Source: Chamaesiphon minutus PCC 6605 (GTDB lineage Bacteria > Cyanobacteriota > Cyanobacteriia > Cyanobacteriales > Chamaesiphonaceae). From it: DNA of 64,000 bases. Within the stretch, counting starts at the first letter, position 1; each line of letters begins with the position of its first letter. Below the pieces are notes generated by a model. It was not told the DNA's origin, ran no database searches, and saw only the letters and a list, made by a program, of their open reading frames with translations. The DNA is taken from positions 3,630,385 through 3,694,384 of the forward strand of contig NC_019697.1 of the NCBI RefSeq assembly GCF_000317145.1, given 5' to 3'. Below are positions 57,272 to 64,000 of this stretch, one piece after another. The translations under genes and the position numbers were made by a program.

Positions 57272-58024
57272 TTACTCCGTGCCTAGATTAGTTGGTTCGG
57301 TATTGCGCGTACCACCAGGGACTAACCGTTGGGGGCTGCCCAATCCTGGTGGAATCCGGTAAACGCGCGGACGATTGCGAATGATAGGAGCACTTTCGTC
57401 AACATTGGGGACGATTGGAGCGGGAAGTTTGCGCTGGCGAATGCGGCCAGGGGCATTTTCTTGGGTGGGAGCTGTAACATCATTATTTTGCGTTGGCGAT
57501 GCCGGATTGATGCCTTTAGCACCCACGAGATTGGCACGCTCGACCGAAGTACCGTTGAGAGTCACACCTGTAAAATCTGCTAATGCCAGATTAGCTCCAG
57601 CTAGATCGGTATGATTCAGAATCGCACTTCTAAAATTGGTATTGACCAAATTAGCGTAGGATAAATCCGTGCGTGTGAGATTGGTATTGGCAAAATTCAC
57701 ATCGATGAGGCTGGCAGCTTGTAATACCGCACCAGTCAGATTGGTTCTAGTCAGGTTCGCTCCGGTGAGATTGGCACCGCCTAGTTTGGCACTGGCAAGA
57801 TTGGCACCTGAAAGATTGGCACCGACGAGAGTGGCGGCTTGAAGATCGGCATTTACTAACTGTTGGCGACTGAGATCTGCACCGCTAAGATCGCAACCGA
57901 TGCATTTATTGGTCGCAATTAGCTTTTTGAGATCTGCTGGATTGTACGCCAGCGCGACTGGAGCGATACCGAAAAGGAGGATCGCCCCGCAAAGGGATAA
58001 ACAGCGGTTCATTTTAGCGGTCAT
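57272..58024 (-). CDS. Exported pentapeptide-repeat protein
   Basis: 250 residues from the ATG at 58024 (alternatives at 58063 and 58012). A signal peptide (RCLSLCGAILLFGIAPVALA) is followed by DLKKLIATNKCIGCDLSGADLSR, the usual cap of exported cyanobacterial pentapeptide proteins with a CIGC pair. About 25 A(N/D)LxX repeats come next (about 55-170), then a proline/arginine-rich low-complexity tail of about 70 residues. It would form a right-handed beta helix in the periplasm. The role is unknown. The promoter side contains CGTTGGCGATGCCTCTC of the GCTTCGCCAACG repeat family. Confidence 0.88.
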   Translation of the reverse strand: MTAKMNRCLSLCGAILLFGIAPVALAYNPADLKKLIATNKCIGCDLSGADLSRQQLVNADLQAATLVGANLSGANLASAKLGGANLTGANLTRTNLTGAVLQAASLIDVNFANTNLTRTDLSYANLVNTNFRSAILNHTDLAGANLALADFTGVTLNGTSVERANLVGAKGINPASPTQNNDVTAPTQENAPGRIRQRKLPAPIVPNVDESAPIIRNRPRVYRIPPGLGSPQRLVPGGTRNTEPTNLGTE

Positions 58025-58123
58025 GATGTTATCGTTGGCGATGCCTCTCTGAGCGAGAGTCAATTATTCATTACCTGAAGCTAAAAATCGGCTGAAGTTC
58101 CAAGCAAAAGTATCGACTCTAGA

Positions 58124-59800
58124 TTAACTGAAGCTATAAATCACCTGAAGTTCCAATTGCGCGCTCAAAGTCGATGGAACTGTGGATTTGGCATAAGTTT
58201 GACGATCGATGTGCATTTGCAAGCCAGTCAGCGGATCTGGCCCATTTGCTACCAGAAATTCTAACCGATTGACTTGGGGCAACATCGCAAGTTCGTCTAA
58301 AATCGAGAAAATCGCGCGCACATAGGGGTGATGGCGATCGCGATACCAACCTTCGATCGCCAGATTCGCTTGGTCGAAGCCGAGATGAAAAGTTAGTGAA
58401 GGATTGCCAAATAGAGCGGTACCGACGGGTCGAGCTTCTTCCTTGAGCAGGAGATTGTGAGTTTGAGCCAGATGACGGAGTTTATCTAGTCGATCGTAAC
58501 GTGCGGTCACATCTAAGGGTTCTTCGTTCCAGGTAATACCGACGGTGACTAGATAGGTTTGCAGCAGCATGTGACCGAGTTTCTCGGCTTTGGTGGCAAG
58601 ATAATCGTTGTTGTAATCATTAGCTTCAATTAGTAATGGTACTCGATCGACCATTTCTAAGCCGTAACCTTTAAGTCCAGCGATTTTGCGCGGGTTATTA
58701 GTAATTAACCGAATTTTGCTAATGCCCAGATCGTTTAACACCTGTGCGCCGACCCCATAATTGCGTAAATCGGCGGCAAAGCCGAGGCGATGATTGGCTT
58801 CGACGGTATCGAGTCCCAAATCTTGGAGCGAGTAAGCTTTGAGTTTGTTAATCAGTCCAATCCCACGGCCTTCCTGACGCAGATAAACCACTACACCCTC
58901 TCCAGCATTCTCGATCATCTTTAAGGCGGCTTGGAGCTGCATCCGGCAGTCGCAGCGGAGCGAACCGAGGGCGTCACCCGTCAAACATTCAGAGTGCATC
59001 CGCACCATTACGGGTTTGTCGATAAAGTTGGCCGGATCGCCCTTGACGATCGCGACGGTTTCGGTAGCATCAAGGAGGTTGCGATAGCCGTAGATCTGAA
59101 ACTGCCCAAATTGACTGGGGAGCTTGGTAACCGCCTCGCGATGGACGAATCTGTCGTGTTTGAGTCGGTAACTAATGAGATCGGCGATGCTAATAATTTT
59201 GAGATTGTGGGCGCGTGCATAGGCAATTAGATCGGGGAGACGCGCCATCGAGCCATCGGGATTTTGAATCTCACAGATGACGCCTGCTGGAGCCAAACCT
59301 GATAGTCTGGCTAAATCTACGGCGGCTTCAGTATGTCCGGCACGTTTGAGGACGCCACCATCTTGAGCGCGCAAGGGGAAAATGTGCCCCGGACGCCGTA
59401 AATCTTCGGGATGAGTAGTAGGATCGATCGCTAGTTGAATGGTGCGGGTACGATCGTCGGCAGAAATTCCGGTAGTCACGCCCAAGCGATGACTGGCATC
59501 GATACTGACTGTAAAAGCGGTTTGATTGGGGTCGGTATTATTGGTCACCATCAAAGGTAAATCCAAGCGATCTAATTGGTTGCCCATCATTGCCAGACAA
59601 ATTAAACCTCTGGCATTGACCGCCATGAAATTGATTCGATCGGCAGTAATCGTCTGTGCCGCACAGATCAGGTCGCCCTCATTTTCACGATTTTCATCAT
59701 CTACCACCACAACCATTTTGCCCGCTGCAAAGTCCGATAGGGCGGTGGCGATCGTGTCAAACTCAAAATTAGCAGGGTCAGTAGAAGAAGTTGCTATCAC
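58124..59800 (-). CDS. ribBA: Bifunctional 3,4-dihydroxy-2-butanone 4-phosphate synthase / GTP cyclohydrolase II
   Basis: A 558-residue riboflavin-pathway enzyme. The RibB domain (about 15-215) has VVVVDDENRENEGDLICAA and RPGHIFPLRAQDGGVLKRAGHTEAAVDL. The RibA domain (about 220-415) has RMHSECLTGDALGSLRCDCRMQL (zinc cysteines), LRQEGRGIGL and LDTVEANHRLGF. A C-terminal extension of about 140 residues is specific to cyanobacteria. The start is GTG 59800 (VIATSSTDPANFEFDTI); the frame continues 30 codons further to 59890 without conserved sequence. It lies divergent from argC. Confidence 0.94.
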   Translation of the reverse strand: MIATSSTDPANFEFDTIATALSDFAAGKMVVVVDDENRENEGDLICAAQTITADRINFMAVNARGLICLAMMGNQLDRLDLPLMVTNNTDPNQTAFTVSIDASHRLGVTTGISADDRTRTIQLAIDPTTHPEDLRRPGHIFPLRAQDGGVLKRAGHTEAAVDLARLSGLAPAGVICEIQNPDGSMARLPDLIAYARAHNLKIISIADLISYRLKHDRFVHREAVTKLPSQFGQFQIYGYRNLLDATETVAIVKGDPANFIDKPVMVRMHSECLTGDALGSLRCDCRMQLQAALKMIENAGEGVVVYLRQEGRGIGLINKLKAYSLQDLGLDTVEANHRLGFAADLRNYGVGAQVLNDLGISKIRLITNNPRKIAGLKGYGLEMVDRVPLLIEANDYNNDYLATKAEKLGHMLLQTYLVTVGITWNEEPLDVTARYDRLDKLRHLAQTHNLLLKEEARPVGTALFGNPSLTFHLGFDQANLAIEGWYRDRHHPYVRAIFSILDELAMLPQVNRLEFLVANGPDPLTGLQMHIDRQTYAKSTVPSTLSAQLELQVIYSFS

Positions 59801-59998
59801 AGATCGGTAAAATGTTGCTAAACTATATAGTCCATTAAAGCGAGTCGAAACCCCAAGCGACGATCGTCGATGCAGAGAAAGTCTCCACATTGCTGTACGA
59901 TCTAACTCAAAATTAGTTTTGAGTTTTGGGTCGAACTAGTTGGTATTTCTCACCAAAAATATGGCGATCGCTTTCTTATTATATAGGTCATAACATTC

Positions 59999-61060
59999 AT
60001 GGGTGAGCAGATCGAACGTCTTCAAGTTGGGATTGTCGGTGCGTCGGGTTATGGGGGCGTGCAGTTGGTACGCTTATTGCAAGATCATCCCGCGATCGAG
60101 ATTGCATATCTCGGTGGCGATAGTAGCGCGGGTAAAAATTTTGCAGATCTCTATCCGCATCTGGCTCACGTTGTTAATTTACCGATCGAACCGATCGATG
60201 TCGCCACGATCGCTAGTCGCTGTCAGGTAGTATTCCTCGCTCTCCCCAACGGTTTAGCCTGCGAGATCGCACCGCAACTTTTAGCTAAAGGATGCAGCGT
60301 TCTAGATCTGTCCGCCGATTATCGGTTTGCCGATTTAGATGTATATACGCAGTGGTACAAGATCCCGCGCACCGATCGCGAGACGGCGGCGATGGCCGTT
60401 TATGGCTTGCCCGAACTCTATCGAGCTAAACTTGCCAATGCCAAAATTGTCGGTTGTCCAGGCTGTTATCCAACTGCTAGTTTACTAGCTCTGTCCCCCT
60501 TGCTCAAACAAGGTTTGATCGATACCAATACTGCTATTATCGATGCCAAATCCGGCACCTCTGGCGGCGGCAGACAGGCTAAAACGCATCTATTGCTGGC
60601 TGAAGCCGATAATAATTTTACGGCCTATAGCGTGGCTGGACACCGCCATACGCCAGAGATCGAACAGATCTGTAGCGATCTGGCCTCTCACGAGGTCAAA
60701 GTTCAATTTACGCCGCATCTAATTCCGATGGTGCGAGGCATTCTCAGTACTGTGTATGCGACGATTCGCGACCCTGGTTTGGTAACTGAGGATTTGATCG
60801 TAATTTACAAAGCTTTTTATCGCTCCTCCCCATTTGTCAAAATTTTAGATGGCGGCGTATACCCCCAGACGAAGTGGGCAGCAGGCACCAATCTTTGCTA
60901 CATCGGCGTGGAGGTCGATCCGCGTACCGGAAGGGTAATTGTCATGTCGGCGATCGATAATTTGATCAAGGGTCAAGCCGGACAGGCGATCCAGTGTCTG
61001 AATGCGATGATGGGTTGGGACGAAACGCTCGGACTACCCCAAATGAGTTTTTATCCCTAA
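59999..61060 (+). CDS. argC: N-acetyl-gamma-glutamyl-phosphate reductase
   Basis: A 353-residue NADPH-dependent reductase of arginine synthesis. The Rossmann start is [18 protein letters not shown] (10-27), and the catalytic cysteine is C156 in [18 protein letters not shown] and the catalytic-histidine region [12 protein letters not shown] follow, and the C-terminus has [15 protein letters not shown]. Normal length. No other arg gene is near, as usual in cyanobacteria. A HIP1-containing terminator follows. Confidence 0.97.
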   Translation: MGEQIERLQVGIVGASGYGGVQLVRLLQDHPAIEIAYLGGDSSAGKNFADLYPHLAHVVNLPIEPIDVATIASRCQVVFLALPNGLACEIAPQLLAKGCSVLDLSADYRFADLDVYTQWYKIPRTDRETAAMAVYGLPELYRAKLANAKIVGCPGCYPTASLLALSPLLKQGLIDTNTAIIDAKSGTSGGGRQAKTHLLLAEADNNFTAYSVAGHRHTPEIEQICSDLASHEVKVQFTPHLIPMVRGILSTVYATIRDPGLVTEDLIVIYKAFYRSSPFVKILDGGVYPQTKWAAGTNLCYIGVEVDPRTGRVIVMSAIDNLIKGQAGQAIQCLNAMMGWDETLGLPQMSFYP

Positions 61061-61172
61061 TCGTGTGGTGTGCCCACAGCATTCGACACCAGTAGCGCAA
61101 ATTAGACGTGGGCAAATGCAAGCTCGTTGGGAGTTCGAGCGTGCGGGAGAATTAGCTGCCCAAAAATTTCGT

Positions 61173-61212
61173 GCGATCGCCAATTCTCTGAATAAATTGG
61201 CGATCGCTTTTT
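61173..61212 (+). terminator. Rho-independent terminator built on two HIP1 sites
   Basis: GCGATCGCCAATT and AATTGGCGATCGC, a 13-bp perfect stem with a short loop, followed by TTTTTA. Both arms carry the octamer GCGATCGC. It lies 113 bp after argC. Confidence 0.85.
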
Positions 61213-61612
61213 ACGATCTCCTATTGCTGCAAATACTTGAAAATTATCTATTCTAAATTATTTATCTACTTTTTAATAAGCGATCGAATACGAACTAAAG
61301 CGGATAACATCAAGCAATTTAAAGGTCGATCTGAGCTAGCCCGATCGTCGGATCGCGTGTTAATAAGTAATACAATGTTTTCTCAGCTAGTGACAGTGAG
61401 CAATCTCCAGACAAGCTAAATTAATGTATTATTTGTCTATCGTTCTACTTCCTACATTAACAATTTAACTTTCACTAATCTAGTAATATTTACAAATTCT
61501 CAATAATGCAGTAATATTTACTTAAATGGGTAAATATATTACTTTGTATGTATTAATTTTGACACGATCGACAAGGGTAAGAATAGAGGTAAATTAATAC
61601 ATATGCAATTAA

Positions 61613-61749
61613 TTATTACAGCTTGATGTCCCAATTATTGTTGTCACCGCTTTAGCTACCCAAGGCAATCGCGAAAACGTCTAAATGCTGGATTGACTGA
61701 TGCGCTGACTAATCCAGTCGAACCCAAGCAATTGACGATCGCTATTTAA
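61613..61749 (+). pseudogene. Remnant of a response-regulator receiver domain
   Basis: LLQLDVPIIVVTALATQGNREN is read in one frame. A frame offset by one base continues AGLTDALTNPVEPKQLTIAI to a stop at 61749. These are the beta-3 and beta-4 parts and the K/T-P-V end of a receiver domain, with the segment after the phosphoacceptor Asp deleted, the conserved K replaced by N (TNPV), and a frameshift. No start remains. It sits 17 bp before an intact receiver-kinase gene. Confidence 0.7.
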
Positions 61750-61774
61750 TATCTTTAGGTTTAGGGTGAGTAAC

Positions 61775-62896
61775 ATGGCAGCGATGAATAATCATACAAT
61801 TTTGGTCGTCGATGACGAAAGAGCTAATTTTGAATTAATTGAGACATTACTGACGATCGACAAGTACAACCTGCATTATATTAGTAGTGGCGAAGAAGTA
61901 TTCGCAGCTATAGATAGACTCGATCCCGATGTAATTTTGCTAGACTTAATGATGCCAGGAATGGACGGTTTAGCAGTATGTCAGCGGTTAAGATTGATGC
62001 GCAAATGGCGATCGATTCCGATTATCATCGTGACAGCGGCTGCTGGTAAATCAATTTTAGCTTCTTGTTTGGATGCAGGTGCAGACGATTTTATTAATAA
62101 ACCAGTCGATGGTCTCGAACTCAGAGCTAGAGTCAAGTCGATGGTTCGCAATAAAAAGCAATTCGATCGGATCGAATCCTTATCAAAGCTTCAGCAAAAC
62201 AATATTGCCTCATTAGAAAATAATCTCGGCGAATTAGTTGGTGATTTGGCAATCGGTTTTGTGACTGAACTAAGCACGCCGTTAACGAGTATTCAAGAGC
62301 AACTTGAGGAGCTAAATACAAATTTAGATCGTTTTAGCACAACTCAAACTCGTTATTTAGTAGAACTAGCGAGTAAGTCGGCAAATAATATTCAAAAAAC
62401 AACTTATAAATTTTGGACGTATCTAGATTTTGCTGCCGAGAAGAAGCAACTATATACCGATGAGATATGCAATATTAAAGAAATTATCGAGCAGATCTCG
62501 ATCGTTCAAGCTCAATGGATAAATAGGGAAAGTGACTTAATTATCGACATCCAGATCGCGTCAGTTGCTGTGACGGCGAAGCATTGTGAGCTAATCATCA
62601 AAGAATTATTAGATAATGCTTTTAAATTTTCTGATGTCGGGACGACGATCGAGATGTGCGGTCGCATTATCGGTAAATCCTTCCACTTTTGGATTGGAGA
62701 TCGCCGCTCTGATTATCCGATCGATCGACCGATCTCTAACTCGAATCTACAGGAACAAGAATTAGGATTGGGCTTGAAAGTAGTTAAGAAAATAGTGGGC
62801 ATGTACGATGGTTGTTTCGCGATCGATATCAACGAACGTAACGAAACGATCGTATATCTCACGCTGCCTTTGGGCGCAGCAGAGCATCAAAAGTAA
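61775..62896 (+). CDS. Receiver domain - histidine-kinase-like hybrid lacking the phosphoacceptor histidine
   Basis: 373 residues from the ATG at 61775 (numbering below counts from GTG 61766, 376 residues). The receiver (10-128) is intact: D16/D17, D60 in ILLDLMMPGMDG, T90 and K112 in NKPVDG. A coiled linker leads to a dimerisation-helix region GFVTELSTPLTSI (164-176) where the usual H-E-L-x-T-P has T167 in place of histidine. The HATPase domain has ELLDNAFKFS (N box), WIGDRR and LGLGLKVVK (G box), weakened. It probably acts as a phospho-receiver with an ATP-binding or dimerising module rather than as an autokinase. Confidence 0.85.
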   Translation: MAAMNNHTILVVDDERANFELIETLLTIDKYNLHYISSGEEVFAAIDRLDPDVILLDLMMPGMDGLAVCQRLRLMRKWRSIPIIIVTAAAGKSILASCLDAGADDFINKPVDGLELRARVKSMVRNKKQFDRIESLSKLQQNNIASLENNLGELVGDLAIGFVTELSTPLTSIQEQLEELNTNLDRFSTTQTRYLVELASKSANNIQKTTYKFWTYLDFAAEKKQLYTDEICNIKEIIEQISIVQAQWINRESDLIIDIQIASVAVTAKHCELIIKELLDNAFKFSDVGTTIEMCGRIIGKSFHFWIGDRRSDYPIDRPISNSNLQEQELGLGLKVVKKIVGMYDGCFAIDINERNETIVYLTLPLGAAEHQK

Positions 62897-63053
62897 AACG
62901 GCACAACAGCGCGATTTTCACTTACCAATCTCAATTGAATTGACGCTTGTTGGTTCTCGAACGCTCTCTCCCATCTCACATGCTCCCAATCCAGCGACAG
63001 CTATCGCACTTCCACTATAATTTAGTAATCCAGATTCTAGTTTCAACAGTCCA

Positions 63054-64000
63054 ATGGTATCGATATCCGCACCGCATCCCGACAGCCGCCAGTACTTGCC
63101 CTCAACTACTCCTGACGCATCGCCCAACCAACACATTCTCCCGCTCACTGCTAAAGTAAACGGCAGCGACTGTTTGGAAATCGGTGGCTGCGATGTCACT
63201 GAGTTAGTACAGCAATTTGGTTCTCCGTTATATATTCTCGACGAGCAGTCAGTTCGCACGGCTTGTCAACAATATCGGGATGGATGGCAGAAATATTATC
63301 CTGGTGAATCCTTGGTAATATATGCGTCCAAGGCGTGGAGTTGTTTGGCGGTATGCGCGATCGCTGGTAGTGAAGATTTAGGTATCGACGTGGTATCGGG
63401 TGGCGAAATTCTCACGGCAATTAAAGCGGGCGTGAGTGCGGACAAAATCTACTTCCACGGTAATAATAAATCAGTTGCCGAACTAGAACTGGCGATTCTC
63501 CAGGGGAGAGGCTCCGCCAACGCCAAAAACTGTCGAATCATTGCCGATAACTGGCTCGAACTCGAAAATATCGCCACGATTGCCAGCTCCCTGGGCAAAA
63601 ATGTCCCCGTGATGATTCGGCTCACGCCAGGAATCGAGTGCCACACTCACGAATACATTCGCACCGGACATTTAGATAGCAAATTTGGCTTCGATCCCAA
63701 TCAGCTCGATGAAGTTTTTGGTTGGTTGAGCAAACAGTCGGCGATTACCTGTATCGGCGTTCACGCGCACATCGGCTCCCAAATTTTCGAGCAACAACCC
63801 CACAAAGATTTAGCTGGGGTGATGGTGGAGTGGTACAAACTCGCACTCAGTCACGGCTTACCCGTTAGTGAAATTAACGTCGGTGGCGGTTTGGGCATTA
63901 AATACACCGAAGCCGACGATCCGCAAAGCATCGACGAGTGGGTAAAAAACGTCGCTACAGCCCTCAAAATCGCCTGTGACGCCCATGGCATTGCCTATCC
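63054..64000 (+). CDS. lysA: Diaminopimelate decarboxylase (3' end beyond the window)
   Basis: 315 codons visible. The enzyme makes lysine by decarboxylating meso-diaminopimelate with PLP. YASKAW carries the PLP lysine K93. GIDVVSGGEI, FHGNNKS, VHAHIGSQIFE and INVGGGLGIKYTE are the alanine-racemase-like barrel motifs. The ATG at 63054 gives a 40-residue leader before the conserved LVQQFGSPLYILDE. Residues 150-157 (QGRGSANA) are encoded by a copy of the GGAGAGGCTCCGCCAACG repeat (63503-63524) that interrupts the normal sequence in frame. Confidence 0.93.
   Translation, partial: MVSISAPHPDSRQYLPSTTPDASPNQHILPLTAKVNGSDCLEIGGCDVTELVQQFGSPLYILDEQSVRTACQQYRDGWQKYYPGESLVIYASKAWSCLAVCAIAGSEDLGIDVVSGGEILTAIKAGVSADKIYFHGNNKSVAELELAILQGRGSANAKNCRIIADNWLELENIATIASSLGKNVPVMIRLTPGIECHTHEYIRTGHLDSKFGFDPNQLDEVFGWLSKQSAITCIGVHAHIGSQIFEQQPHKDLAGVMVEWYKLALSHGLPVSEINVGGGLGIKYTEADDPQSIDEWVKNVATALKIACDAHGIAY

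Overview
The window is a stretch of cyanobacterial chromosome. The evidence is chlB (dark-operative protochlorophyllide reductase), the ferredoxin-type sulfite reductase, menD (phylloquinone pathway), an atpD-atpC pair, very frequent GCGATCGC / CGATCG words of the HIP1 type, heptanucleotide tandem repeats, and many small cyanobacterial hypothetical families (PsiE-like, DUF938, DUF6888/DUF6887-like, pentapeptide repeats). The genus cannot be fixed from this sequence alone. No rRNA, confident tRNA or CRISPR array was seen.

Layout. 0-8 kb: end of an ABC-2 permease, pterin dehydratase, polysaccharide deacetylase, dienelactone hydrolase, an S1-domain protein, hflX, and small membrane or exported proteins. 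8-10 kb: an ISAs1-family insertion sequence between two coiled-coil genes. 10-27 kb: a YcxB-like protein, polA, a histidine-rich COG0523 GTPase, cysS, gcvH-gcvP, a tandem pair of trypsin-TPR genes and pcrA. 27-37 kb: DUF938 methyltransferase, a frameshifted pentapeptide gene, sir, an HDAC-like deacetylase, a lipoprotein gene split by a second, apparently identical ISAs1 copy, a DUF6888/DUF6887-like pair, and chlB. 37-49 kb: menD, a thiamine-diphosphate enzyme, a second DUF6888/DUF6887-like pair, a TonB-like protein, a fasciclin protein, wecB and a VanZ-like gene. 49-64 kb: a serine/threonine kinase gene split by an IS4-like element, atpD-atpC, psiE-like, an IS5-like element, a pentapeptide protein, ribBA, argC, a receiver-kinase hybrid lacking its histidine, and the start of lysA.

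Most genes are single housekeeping units, and few operons are evident (gcvH-gcvP, atpD-atpC, the two small gene pairs). The window is unusual mainly for its mobile DNA and small repeats. There are four IS elements with readable ends. Two of them interrupt genes whose original reading frames can be restored exactly by removing the element and one copy of the target duplication. There are several families of hairpin repeats, and heptamer arrays that begin in phase with TAG stop codons. Several decayed genes (pentapeptide, HEAT-like, receiver) can be recognised only by reading across a frameshift.

The best candidate for an undescribed system is the two-gene module present twice, at 34.5-34.9 kb and 42.0-42.6 kb. 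It consists of a protein of about 60 residues ending in an IYPNGxWR-like motif, translationally coupled to a protein starting with an M(T/S)RxEL....D/EDD motif. In the second copy the latter carries an extra helical C-terminal domain. Its function is unknown; a toxin-antitoxin-like or regulatory role is only inference.
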